From: CBDVAK01 sp965371945
GTDB lineage: Bacteria; Pseudomonadota; Gammaproteobacteria; Competibacterales; JAHEDQ01
DNA: 16,832 nucleotides
Assembly (NCBI GenBank): GCA_965371945.1
Contig: CBDVAK010000042.1
Coordinates: 1-16,832 of the forward strand
Direction: 5' to 3'
The position numbers and the translations under genes were made by a program. The notes beneath the pieces are model-generated. The model did not search any database and had not been told where the DNA came from. It was given only the letters and a program-made list of their open reading frames with translations. The stretch's first letter is position 1; every line of letters begins with the position of its first letter. Shown in pieces: positions 6,982-15,200 of this stretch.

Positions 6982-7971
6982 TCAGAGTTCGTCATTGAGG
7001 TGACAGGCGGACCAGCGCCCCGGCGCCACTGCGCGTAGCAGTGGCTGCTGCTGATGACAGCGCGGTCGTGCATGCGGACAGCGCGGGTGAAAGTGGCAGC
7101 CTGGTGGCGGTGCCAGCGGCGATGGTATCTCGCCGGAAATCGGCTGGTAGTCCAGTCCGCGCACATCCAGCCGCGGGATCTCGTTGAGCAGCGCCTGGGT
7201 ATAGGGATGGTTGGGCTCGTCGAACAAGGCGTCGGTGGGTGCTGATTCCACCACCCGGCCCAGGTACATGATCATCACCCGGTCGGAGATGTGCTCGACC
7301 ACCGACAGGTCGTGACTGATAAACAGATAGGTCAGACCCAGCGCCTCACGCAGATCCATGAACAGGTTGATGACCTGCGCCTGTATCGACACATCCAGTG
7401 CCGCGATGGCCTCGTCACAAACCAGGAACTCGGGTTCCACCGCCAGCGCTCTGGCGATGCCGATGCGCTGGCGCTGACCACCCGAGAACTGATGTGGGTA
7501 GCGTCTCTTGTAAGTGCTGTCCAGCCCCACCCGTTGCAGGGCCTGGTCGACGTGGGCGGATTTGTCCGAAGCGCTGCACAGACCGTGTACCACCGCGGCT
7601 TCGCCGATGATGTCTTCCACCCGCATGCGGGGGTTGAGCGAGGCGAACGGATCTTGAAATATCATCTGGATGGCAAGTGCGCTGCGCCCGCTGGATTCGC
7701 TTCCGGTGAGCGGGCGCCCACGAAAACGGATCTCACCTGCAGTCGGTGGCAGGATGCCGGCGATCATGCGCCCCAGCGTCGATTTCCCGCAGCCGGATTC
7801 ACCGACCAGGCCAACCACTTCACCCTCATCCACCTCGAGGTTGACGGTATCGACCGCGCGCACCACCTCATCTTTCATATTGGCGCCCAGACGGGCGGCG
7901 ATGCGGCCCGCCAGGTCGAGGCGTTTGACGAAGTGGCGGGACAGGTCGCGCACCTCCAGCAGTGCGCTCAC
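6982..7971 (-). CDS. Dipeptide/oligopeptide-type ABC transporter ATPase (DppF/OppF type)
   Basis: This 329-residue cytoplasmic ATPase powers the importer together with the other ATPase. Motifs are Walker A GESGCGKST (57-65), Q-loop Gln106, signature SGGQR (163-167), Walker B with Asp186 and catalytic Glu187, and the switch His220. The C-terminal oligo/dipeptide domain has the expected Cys pattern (GCHFHPRCPH and later Cys residues), which in related proteins can bind an iron-sulfur cluster. The D-loop region reads DEAIAALD rather than the usual DEPxxALD. The GTG at 7971 overlaps the stop of the preceding ATPase gene (GTGA) and has GGAG upstream; it starts directly before the conserved LLEVRDL. 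An ATG at 8052 would give a long overlap without family homology. Confidence 0.93.
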   Translation of the reverse strand: MSALLEVRDLSRHFVKRLDLAGRIAARLGANMKDEVVRAVDTVNLEVDEGEVVGLVGESGCGKSTLGRMIAGILPPTAGEIRFRGRPLTGSESSGRSALAIQMIFQDPFASLNPRMRVEDIIGEAAVVHGLCSASDKSAHVDQALQRVGLDSTYKRRYPHQFSGGQRQRIGIARALAVEPEFLVCDEAIAALDVSIQAQVINLFMDLREALGLTYLFISHDLSVVEHISDRVMIMYLGRVVESAPTDALFDEPNHPYTQALLNEIPRLDVRGLDYQPISGEIPSPLAPPPGCHFHPRCPHARPRCHQQQPLLRAVAPGRWSACHLNDEL

Positions 7972-8954
7972 ACCCGCTCCGCCAGGCGTGGGTGACAACA
8001 GCATACATGCCGGCCGGGTATCGGTTGGGTGATTTCGATCTCCTTTGTACATTGCCGGTCGGCGTACGGGCAGCGGGTGCGGAAAGCACAGCCGCTGGGG
8101 AGATCCAGTAGCGGTGGTGTCATCCCCGGAATCTGCCGCAGACGCTGGCCGCGGGTGTTGTGGCCGGGCACCGAGCGCAGCAGCCCGATGGTGTAGGGGT
8201 GAACCGGTGTGTCGAGCACATCACCCAATCTGCCCTGCTCGGCGATCCGACCGGCGTACATGACGCTGATGTGGTCGGCCAGACCCGCCACCACCGCCAG
8301 GTCATGGGTGATCCAGATCAACGCGGTCCCGGTTTCCCGGCACAGTTTCTGTGCCTCGTACAGTATCTGCCCTTGTATGGTTACATCGAGCGCGGTGGTG
8401 GGTTCGTCGGCGATGATGAGATCCGGTTTGTTGATCAACGCTATGGCGATCGCTACGCGCTGGCGCATGCCACCCGAAAACTGGTGCGGATAGGCCTGTA
8501 GGCGTTCGTCCGGAGAGGGGATGCCGACTTGGCCCAGCGCGTCGCGGGCGCGCTCTCGGGCGGTGGCTCGGTTCACCTGCTGGTGGGCGAGTACCGCTTC
8601 GATCATCTGGGTGTCGATCCGCAACACCGGGTTGAGTGTCATCATCGGATCCTGGAAGATCATGGCGATGCGGTTGCCGCGAAGCTTGCGCATGCGCGCC
8701 TCGTCGGCCTGCAGCAGATCCTCGCCATTGAACAGCACCCGGCCACCTACCACCCGCCCGGGAGCATCGACCAGGCCGATAATGGAAAACCCGGCCACCG
8801 ATTTGCCGGAACCAGATTCGCCGACCAGCCCCATGATCTCGCCACGGTTCAGCGAAAAACTGATACCGTCGACTGCCTTGGCGACGCCGGCGCGGGTAAA
8901 GAAACTGGTCTGCAGCTTGTCGACCACCAGGGTCGGTTTATCGGCGGTCCGCAT
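7968..8954 (-). CDS. Dipeptide/oligopeptide-type ABC transporter ATPase (DppD/OppD type)
   Basis: This 328-residue protein is the first of the two ATPases of the importer. Motifs are Walker A GESGSGKS (45-52), Q-loop Gln101, signature SGGMR (160-164), Walker B LIIADEPTTALD (179-190) and switch His217. The C-terminal oligo/dipeptide domain has the Cys cluster GCAFRTRCPYADRQC (288-302) plus CCC near the end. The ATG at 8954 is chosen because it lies 14 bp after the end of the permease gene and the known fold begins at once (LVVDKLQTSF); the open frame continues upstream to 9536 only because of overlap with the permease gene. The stop overlaps the next ATPase start by 3 bp, which suggests translational coupling. 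Confidence 0.93.
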   Translation of the reverse strand: MRTADKPTLVVDKLQTSFFTRAGVAKAVDGISFSLNRGEIMGLVGESGSGKSVAGFSIIGLVDAPGRVVGGRVLFNGEDLLQADEARMRKLRGNRIAMIFQDPMMTLNPVLRIDTQMIEAVLAHQQVNRATARERARDALGQVGIPSPDERLQAYPHQFSGGMRQRVAIAIALINKPDLIIADEPTTALDVTIQGQILYEAQKLCRETGTALIWITHDLAVVAGLADHISVMYAGRIAEQGRLGDVLDTPVHPYTIGLLRSVPGHNTRGQRLRQIPGMTPPLLDLPSGCAFRTRCPYADRQCTKEIEITQPIPGRHVCCCHPRLAERV

Positions 8955-8968
8955 TGCGTTGACAAACC

Positions 8969-9886
8969 CTATCGCTGCAACCGGGGATTGAGTACGTCGC
9001 GCAACTGGTCGCCGACCAGGTTGATGCTGACGATGGTGATCAGCAGTGCGATGCCGGGGAAGAAGCTGATCCAGTAACGACCGCTCATCATGTAGTCGAA
9101 TCCATTGGCAATCAACAGACCCAACGAAGGTTCGGTAACCGGCAGGCCGACCCCCAGAAAGCTCAGTGTGGCTTCCAGAGAGATGGCGTGCGCGGTCTGC
9201 ACCGTGCCCACCACGATCAGCGGCGGCAGACAGTTCGGCAGCAGATGCCGAAACAGGATGCGGCGGTGGGAAAGCGCCAGACAGGTGGCCGCCTCCACAT
9301 ACTCCTTGCTGCGCTCCACCAGGGCGCTGGCGCGTACCGTGCGGGCGTAATAGGCCCACTGCACCAGCACCAGCGCGACAATGATCTTGTCGACCCCCTT
9401 GCCGAGTATGGCGAGCAGGATAAGCGCCACCAGGATGGCCGGGAAACTCAGTTGTATGTCGACGATACGCATGATGATGGTGTCGGTGCGGCCACCGAAA
9501 TAAGCGGCGCTCAAACCGACCATGGCGCCGATGCACATGGCGATCACGCCGCTGGCCACGCCCACCCCGAGGCTGATACGCAGACCGTAGAAAATGGCGC
9601 TCAGCAGATCCCGGCCGGCGCCATCCGTACCCAGCCAGAAGGTGGTGCCGGTGAGGCTTTCCGTGCCGGGTGGCAAGCGGCTGTCCATGATGCTCACTGT
9701 GGACAGGTCATAGGGGTCGGTGGGTGAGATCCACGGTGCGAACAGGGCGATGAAGACGATCGCGGCCAGCACCAGCGTCGCGGCGGTGGCGATCGCGCTG
9801 CTGAAGAAATCGGTGACAAACAGTTGTAACGGGGTCTGTACGCCGGCAGTGTCTGTTGTCGGCAGCGGCTCCGGAATCGCGCTCAT
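8969..9886 (-). CDS. Dipeptide-type ABC transporter permease (DppC/OppC type)
   Basis: This 305-residue inner-membrane permease is the second half of the transport channel. An N-terminal hydrophilic stretch of about 30 residues is followed by the first transmembrane helix (about 31-50). A periplasmic loop then carries the DppC-type LGTDGAGRD motif, and five further helices follow. The EAA coupling loop that docks with the ATPases is seen as EYVEAATCLALSHRRILFRH. The ATG at 9886 overlaps the stop of the upstream permease (ATGA), which strongly supports this start over the one at 10054. The next gene, an ATPase, begins 14 bp further on. Subunit stoichiometry and coupling are inferred from family knowledge. 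Confidence 0.93.
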   Translation of the reverse strand: MSAIPEPLPTTDTAGVQTPLQLFVTDFFSSAIATAATLVLAAIVFIALFAPWISPTDPYDLSTVSIMDSRLPPGTESLTGTTFWLGTDGAGRDLLSAIFYGLRISLGVGVASGVIAMCIGAMVGLSAAYFGGRTDTIIMRIVDIQLSFPAILVALILLAILGKGVDKIIVALVLVQWAYYARTVRASALVERSKEYVEAATCLALSHRRILFRHLLPNCLPPLIVVGTVQTAHAISLEATLSFLGVGLPVTEPSLGLLIANGFDYMMSGRYWISFFPGIALLITIVSINLVGDQLRDVLNPRLQR

Positions 9887-10860
9887 CCCTTCATATCCTG
9901 CAGGCGGACCCGGGGATCCAGTATTGAATAGAACACGTCGACCAGCAGATTGATGACTACGAAGATCAACACCACCACCATCAGGTAGGCGACGATCACC
10001 GGCCGATCGAGGTTGTGTAGCGAGTCGATGATCAGCTTGCCCATCCCCGGCCACGAGAAAATGGTTTCGGTCACCGTGGAGAAGGCGATCAGGCCGCCAA
10101 ACTCCAGCCCCAGCACGGTCACTACCGGGATCAGGATATTCTTCAGCAGGTGCACGAACACGATGCGACCGGAGCCCAGTCCCTTGGCGCGTGCGAACTT
10201 GATGTAGTCCTGCAGTGCGACCTCGCGAGTGCCGGCCCTGGTCAGGCGAATTACCAGCGAGATCTTGAACAGCGCCAGGTTGAGTGCCGGCAAAATCAGA
10301 TGGCGGATGCCGTCCCAGGTCAGAAAGCTGACTTCGATCCCGAACAGCGGCACCGTTTCACCACGTCCGGTCGAGGGCAGCCAGCCGAGTATCACCGCGA
10401 ACAGCATGATCATCATCAACCCTACCCAGAAGGTGGGCAGACTGAAGCCCAGGATCGAGCCCGCCATGATGGCCTTGCTGGTCCTCGATTCCGGATTCAG
10501 TCCGGCGACCATGCCCAGCGGGATGCCGATGAATACTGCCAGCAGCAGCGCTGTGAAAGCCAGTTCGAAGGTGGCCGGCATCCGTTGCACGATCAGCTTC
10601 AGCGCCGGTTGGCCGAAGATGAACGAAGTACCGAGATCACCCTTTACCGCGTTGACCAGAAACCGCCAGTACTGCTCCGGCAATGGCCGGTCGAGCCCGA
10701 AGTCGGCCATCACCCGGTCGATCTCGGCCTGATCGGCTTCCGGGTTGATGAGCATGTCGACCGGGTCGCCGACCACGTTGATGCCGGTGAACACCAGCAA
10801 CGACATGATCCACACCACCAGCACGCTCTGCATGAGACGGCGGATGATGAACGCGGACAT
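9883..10860 (-). CDS. Dipeptide-type ABC transporter permease (DppB/OppB type)
   Basis: This 325-residue inner-membrane permease has the characteristic DppB N-terminus: a first helix (IIRRLMQSVLVVWIMSLLVF), then a periplasmic segment with the GLDRPLPEQY motif of the family. Five more helices follow. The EAA loop reads DYIKFARAKGLGSGRIVFVH. The ATG at 10860 is preferred because family members start close to the first helix; an in-frame ATG at 10893 would place the start inside the hairpin between this gene and the binding-protein gene. The end overlaps the DppC-type gene by 4 bp. The gene lies 51 bp downstream of the binding-protein gene. Confidence 0.92.
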   Translation of the reverse strand: MSAFIIRRLMQSVLVVWIMSLLVFTGINVVGDPVDMLINPEADQAEIDRVMADFGLDRPLPEQYWRFLVNAVKGDLGTSFIFGQPALKLIVQRMPATFELAFTALLLAVFIGIPLGMVAGLNPESRTSKAIMAGSILGFSLPTFWVGLMMIMLFAVILGWLPSTGRGETVPLFGIEVSFLTWDGIRHLILPALNLALFKISLVIRLTRAGTREVALQDYIKFARAKGLGSGRIVFVHLLKNILIPVVTVLGLEFGGLIAFSTVTETIFSWPGMGKLIIDSLHNLDRPVIVAYLMVVVLIFVVINLLVDVFYSILDPRVRLQDMKG

Positions 10861-10869
10861 CAGTACGAA

Positions 10870-10903
10870 CTCACGGACGGTACATCCTGGCACCGCCCGT
10901 GAG
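10870..10903. other. Intergenic hairpin between binding-protein and permease genes
   Basis: CTCACGG (10870-10876) pairs with CCGTGAG (10897-10903), and after one mismatched position CGGT (10878-10881) pairs with ACCG (10892-10895), leaving a 10-nt loop. There is no T-tract. In many importer operons a hairpin at this place stabilises the binding-protein transcript and lowers expression of the permease genes. That role is inferred here. Confidence 0.55.
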
Positions 10904-10911
10904 CGTCGATC

Positions 10912-12501
10912 CTACTGTGGCCGGATATCGGCAAAGTAGGTGCGTTCGTCGGTCCGCGCCGGATAGCCGATGCCCTTGCGCCCGGCCCAGGTGCTTACCT
11001 GGTAGTGCAGTGGGATCAGTCCCTGATCGTTGCCCAGCGACAGCTCGGTTGCCTGTTGCAGCAGCGCTTCGCGTTTGTCGTTGTCAACCGTTGCCAGCGC
11101 CTCCTCGACCAGTTGGTCGAGCTCGGCGTCGGAATAGCGGCCGCGGTTGGAGGAGCCGTAGCCCTTGTCCTTGTCGTAGGTATGCAACAACGATTTGAGC
11201 GGTGAGGATGCCTCACCGGTGCCCGCGCCCCAGCCGACCAGCACGAAACTGAACTCAGGGTTGCCGTCCGGCCCGCCGCGTGAGGCGCGTTTGAAGTAAA
11301 CCGCCTTGGGCATGGTTTCCACCGCGGTCTCGATGCCGATCGCGGTGAGCATCTGGGCGATAGCCTCGGCGATCCGGGCGTCGTTGATATAGCGGTCGTT
11401 GGGACCGTGGATGGTGAGTTTGAAGCCGTCCGGGAACCCGGCGTCGGCGATCAGCTGTTTGGCGCCTTCGGGGTCATAGGGCTCCGGCTTGAGCTTGTCG
11501 GAGACTCCGAAGAACCCGGCCGGCAGCAACTGACCGGCGGGCACCGCCACACCTTCCATCACCCGCTCGACAATGGCATCGCGGTTGATCGCCTTGGAGA
11601 TGGCTTTGCGGACGCGCACATCGAGCAGCGGATTGTTGATCTTGGAGCCGTCTTTGGCGGTGACATAGGGCGAGTCCTCGCGGAACTGGTCCATGTGCAG
11701 ATAGATGACCCGGTTGGAAACCCCCTGGCTGAGTTGCAGATCGTCGTTCTTGCTGAGTTTCTCGATATCGATGGTCGGCACGCTGTCGATGAATTCGACG
11801 TCACCGGCCAGCAGTGCCGCGACCCTTGCCGGCCCTGACTTGATGGGCTTGGCCACGACCTTGGACCAGGCCGGCAAATCACCAAAATATTCGTCGTTGC
11901 GCTCCAGCACGATGCGGTCGCCCGGCACCCATTCCACGAATTTGAACGGTCCGGTGCCGATGGCGGCTTTGCCGGAGTTGAAATCGGCGGTAGTGGCGCC
12001 TTCGGCGGCCTTGCGGGAGATGATGGCGACGTTGGAGACGTCCTGCGGCATCAGCGGATACGGTTTCTCGGTGCTGATGCGGATGGTGTAGTCGTCGACC
12101 TTCGTGAGCGTCTTGCCCTTGGTGAAGGTGGAGAAACTGGATGGTGAATTGGGCACGGTCGGGGCTCGCTCAAAGGTAAACAGCACATCATCCGCGGTGA
12201 ACGGTGTGCCGTCGTGAAACTTGATACCTTCGCGAAGCTTGAACTCCCAGGTCAGGTCGTCCACTGCTTTCCAGGAGCTGGCCAGTCCCGGCAGCAGTTG
12301 CTGGTTTTCGTCCTGTTCGATCAGGTGGCTGAAAATATTGGCAGCCATGGCGTTGTTGGGAGTGAGGTTGTGGTAGTGCGGATCGATGGCCGTGGGTTCA
12401 CCCTTGAGACCAATCCTCAGTTCCTGGGCATAGGCGCCCGTCAATGGTAGCGACACCAGTGCCGCCAACACCATGATCGCGATTATTCTGTATCTGTGCA
12501 T
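10912..12501 (-). CDS. Extracellular solute-binding protein, family 5 (DppA/OppA type)
   Basis: This 529-residue periplasmic protein captures the ligand for the ABC importer. A signal peptide covers about residues 1-25 (basic start MHRYR, hydrophobic core, cleavage after AYA). The mature part begins ELRIGLKGEPTAIDPH and carries the SBP_bac_5 signature region LREGIKFHDGTPFTADDVLF (89-108). Where E. coli DppA has a GDPDN-containing motif whose Asp holds the peptide amino group, this protein reads GWGAGTGEASSPLKS, so that contact may be missing. The ATG at 12501 is chosen for the signal peptide and for GGGGGAG five to six bases upstream; an ATG at 12558 would put 19 residues before the signal peptide. 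It is the first gene of a six-gene operon. Confidence 0.93.
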   Translation of the reverse strand: MHRYRIIAIMVLAALVSLPLTGAYAQELRIGLKGEPTAIDPHYHNLTPNNAMAANIFSHLIEQDENQQLLPGLASSWKAVDDLTWEFKLREGIKFHDGTPFTADDVLFTFERAPTVPNSPSSFSTFTKGKTLTKVDDYTIRISTEKPYPLMPQDVSNVAIISRKAAEGATTADFNSGKAAIGTGPFKFVEWVPGDRIVLERNDEYFGDLPAWSKVVAKPIKSGPARVAALLAGDVEFIDSVPTIDIEKLSKNDDLQLSQGVSNRVIYLHMDQFREDSPYVTAKDGSKINNPLLDVRVRKAISKAINRDAIVERVMEGVAVPAGQLLPAGFFGVSDKLKPEPYDPEGAKQLIADAGFPDGFKLTIHGPNDRYINDARIAEAIAQMLTAIGIETAVETMPKAVYFKRASRGGPDGNPEFSFVLVGWGAGTGEASSPLKSLLHTYDKDKGYGSSNRGRYSDAELDQLVEEALATVDNDKREALLQQATELSLGNDQGLIPLHYQVSTWAGRKGIGYPARTDERTYFADIRPQ

Positions 12502-12582
12502 GTTTCTCCCCCCCGGCGAGTAACGCCTTGTGATTGTGATGCTCTGCTTTACCGTCACCGGACAGGGCGCGGTTGCTCCTCA

Positions 12583-12610
12583 AGTGTAGGTATCTGTGCG
12601 GCCACGGCAA
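12583..12610 (-). promoter_or_regulatory. Possible sigma-70 promoter of the ABC operon
   Basis: On the minus strand TTGCCG (12605-12610) and TACACT (12583-12588) are separated by 16 bp. Each matches four of six consensus bases. The transcript would start about 75 bp upstream of the binding-protein ATG. The rest of 12502-12815, between the divergent operons, shows no gene and no clear repeat or operator. A TAGAAT at 12730-12735 could be the -10 for the kinase gene, but no -35 partner is visible. Confidence 0.3.
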
Positions 12611-12815
12611 GTCTCATTGTGGCCAGTCCCGGATTTTCTTGCTCACTGTTCGCAGTCTCCGCGACCAACCGGTCTCCCGCTCCGGACCCGGCGTGGCAGG
12701 TCGCGGGTGAGGATGTGAATATCGCCTGATAGAATGTATGACATGATGATGCCTTTGATTGTTACGACGCTACTCTTTATGCGCCAGACCCCTGTGGTTC
12801 CCACTGTTTTCAAAC

Positions 12816-14774
12816 ATGCTCATCTACGGTTGGCGTAGTTACGCCCCTATCGCGCTGGTTGCGCTGTCGGGGACGCTGGCGACGTGGTCTGTGGTCGACA
12901 AGGTCTCGGACCTCGAGCAGCAGCGTCAGACCGATGCATTTGCCTCCGCCGCGCGCGACAGGGTATTGGTCATTCAACGCGAACTCGTCCACTCACTGCA
13001 GGTCGTTCAGGATCTGGGCAGTTTCTTCGACGCGTCCGGTCAGGTTGCGCGGCGCCAGTTCAGGGAATTTGTGGAACCCGTCCTCAAGCGCGACGATGCT
13101 ATCCAGGCACTCTATTGGGTTCCCCGAGTCCCAGCGGAACGACGCAGCGCCTTTGTAGCCGAAGCGCGGCGAGCCTATCCACCATTCCTGATCACGGGAA
13201 GCGAGGGTGATACTGCGCTGAAATCTGTAGCGGAGCGCCCGGTTCACTTCCCCGTGCTCTATATTCAACCCTACTTGGACAACAACGCGATGCTCGGATT
13301 CGATCTGGCGTCCGATTCTGACGAGCTTGCGCTTCTGGAGGCAACCGCCGAATCCGCGGTCCTCGGTGCATCCGTACCCGTGAGCCTGCCTTCGGCGACG
13401 GACGGGCAAACATGGTTCTCGGTGTATGTGCCCATGTTCGTGAAAGCCCGGGGCGAGAAACTATCGGAGACCGATGTGGCGAGGCCACAGGAGCGATCAC
13501 CGAGCCGAACTCTGCGTGGGTTCGCTGCCGGACGCTTTTTGGTTCGGAACCTGGTCGAGCAGGCATTGGCGAATCTGGGGCCCAGCGGCGTCGATATGCG
13601 TTTTTTCTCGTCCGAGCCGGACGCCTCAGCGCATCCGTTCTACGTGCACGTGTCGCGCACCCGGCCTGGTTTTGCAGCTATCGCAATGCAGATAGCGGGA
13701 CCGGGTGTTGCGGAGTATCGCGCCGGGATTCAGGTGGGAAACCGTCGTTGGTTTGTGGTCAGCAATCCGGTACCCGGTTACTTCGAGCGGGATGCATGGA
13801 GCAGTTACATTATCATGGTCGGCGGTTTCGCTTTTACCTTGTTGTCCTCGGTATTTCTGATTACGTCGATCGGTCGGGCGCAGCGGGTACGACATCTGGT
13901 TGCCCAGCGGACCGTCGAGCTGGAACGGTCCAACAGCGCCCTGAACAACGAGATTGGCGAGCGCAAGCGCGCCGAGCAGGCGTTGCAATTGCTGAATGCG
14001 ACACTCGAGCAGCGCGTGACCCACCGCACCGCGGAGGCGGAGCGTCGCGCCCGCGATCTGGAACAGTATGCCTACGTCGCATCCCATGACTTGAAGGCGC
14101 CCTTGCGCGGGATTGCCAACCTGGCGGGTTGGCTGAAAGAAGACCTGCGGAAAAATCTGACGGCGGAGACCAGCGAGCAGATCGACCTGCTACAGGACCG
14201 CGTGGCACGCATGAATGCGCTGGTCGAAGGTCTGCTGGCCTATTCGCGGATCGGGCGTACAGCCGGGTCGGTCGAAGACGTGGAAACTGCTGAATTGGTC
14301 CGCGACACCATCGATTCCCTTTCGCCGCGGAAAGGTTACAAAATAAAAGTGAAGACTGGAATGCCGCGCCTTTTCACGGATAGACTGCACCTGGGGCAGG
14401 TCTTTGCGAATCTCATCGGCAATGCGATCAATCACCATGATCACAAGAAGGGTGTTATTCGGGTGTCAGGGGAAGACCTTGGGGATCGGTGCCAGTTTAC
14501 GGTTCTCGATGACGGTCCCGGTATCCCGAGCGAGTATCAGGACAAGGTATTCATGATGTTTCAGACGCTGCAGGTGAGCGATTTCGGCGGTGATACCGGG
14601 ATCGGCCTGGCGTTGGTAAAAAAGCTCGTAGAAGAACATGATGGCTCGATTTCCCTGAAGTCCGGGCCGGGACGAGGGAGTCGTTTCACCTTTACCTGGG
14701 CCAAAGAGGTACCGGAGGGTGACACCGAAATGACCCGGAAAAGCGAAACCGCCAAGGTGGAAGGCAATGGATGA
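12816..14774 (+). CDS. CHASE-domain sensor histidine kinase
   Basis: This is a 652-residue membrane sensor kinase. TM1 lies at about 9-27. A periplasmic CHASE domain (about 60-300) follows, with the typical stretch PVLYIQPYLDNNAMLGFDLAS (positions 146-166) and later GASVPVSL. TM2 is at about 329-350, then a coiled coil (360-415). The HisKA domain has SHDLKAPLRG with phosphoacceptor His424. The ATPase domain has NLIGNAINHH (532-541), DDGPGI (565-570) and GIGLAL (595-600). CHASE domains bind small ligands in related proteins; the ligand here is unknown. The HisKA sequence is of the phytochrome-like type. The ATG at 12816 is preferred because TM1 follows closely, although no good ribosome site is seen; a TTG at 12759 would add 19 residues. 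The 3' end overlaps the response regulator gene by 8 bp. Confidence 0.92.
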   Translation: MLIYGWRSYAPIALVALSGTLATWSVVDKVSDLEQQRQTDAFASAARDRVLVIQRELVHSLQVVQDLGSFFDASGQVARRQFREFVEPVLKRDDAIQALYWVPRVPAERRSAFVAEARRAYPPFLITGSEGDTALKSVAERPVHFPVLYIQPYLDNNAMLGFDLASDSDELALLEATAESAVLGASVPVSLPSATDGQTWFSVYVPMFVKARGEKLSETDVARPQERSPSRTLRGFAAGRFLVRNLVEQALANLGPSGVDMRFFSSEPDASAHPFYVHVSRTRPGFAAIAMQIAGPGVAEYRAGIQVGNRRWFVVSNPVPGYFERDAWSSYIIMVGGFAFTLLSSVFLITSIGRAQRVRHLVAQRTVELERSNSALNNEIGERKRAEQALQLLNATLEQRVTHRTAEAERRARDLEQYAYVASHDLKAPLRGIANLAGWLKEDLRKNLTAETSEQIDLLQDRVARMNALVEGLLAYSRIGRTAGSVEDVETAELVRDTIDSLSPRKGYKIKVKTGMPRLFTDRLHLGQVFANLIGNAINHHDHKKGVIRVSGEDLGDRCQFTVLDDGPGIPSEYQDKVFMMFQTLQVSDFGGDTGIGLALVKKLVEEHDGSISLKSGPGRGSRFTFTWAKEVPEGDTEMTRKSETAKVEGNG

Positions 14775-15177
14775 CAATGCCGGTATATTGCTGGTGGAGG
14801 ACGACCGGGTCGATGTCATGACCGTTCAGCGGGCGCTGAGCAGATACAAGATCAGCAACCCGCTGTATGTTGCCCGCACCGCGGTCGATGCACTGCAGAT
14901 GCTGCGCGGTGACGGCGTGGAGAAAATCGACCCACCGCCATCGCTGATCCTGCTCGATTTGAATCTTCCGCGCATGAGTGGAGTCGAATTTCTTCGAGAA
15001 CTGCGCAAAGATGCGGACCTGCGCGATCTGTCCGTGATTGTTCTGACCTCGTCGAATGAACCCAACGACCGGGCCGCGGCATTCCGGTATGAGGTCGAGG
15101 ACTATATCGTCAAGCCGCACTCGTTCGACGAGTTTGCGTCAGCAATAAGAACCGTCATCGGTTACGCCTTGTCTTGA
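14767..15177 (+). CDS. Single-domain response regulator (Rcp1/CheY-like)
   Basis: This 136-residue protein is a lone receiver domain. Conserved residues are the acidic pair Asp12/Asp13 in VEDD, phosphoacceptor Asp64 in LLDLNLP, Thr94 in VLTSS and Lys116 in IVKP. The length and the YIVKPHSFDEF end resemble the Rcp1 family, the partners of phytochrome-type kinases. There is no DNA-binding or enzymatic output domain, so it must act by protein contact or as a phosphate relay. The ATG overlaps the last 8 bp of the kinase gene and has GGAAGG just upstream, so the two are almost certainly a cognate, translationally coupled pair. Confidence 0.95.
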   Translation: MDDNAGILLVEDDRVDVMTVQRALSRYKISNPLYVARTAVDALQMLRGDGVEKIDPPPSLILLDLNLPRMSGVEFLRELRKDADLRDLSVIVLTSSNEPNDRAAAFRYEVEDYIVKPHSFDEFASAIRTVIGYALS

Positions 15178-15200
15178 TACACGAGCGTTCGTTTTCGGGT

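Noticed and set aside
7291..7995. 234-codon plus-strand ORF opposite the DppF-type ATPase
   Set aside because: It is antisense to all conserved ATPase motifs and shows no domain of its own.
8955..9536. Upstream extension of the DppD-type ATPase frame
   Set aside because: The added 194 residues overlap the permease gene and are Arg/His-rich shadow translation.
10150..10902. 250-codon plus-strand ORF opposite the DppB-type permease
   Set aside because: It is antisense to a strongly supported gene and is rich in Gln, His, Asp and Arg, as expected of a shadow frame.
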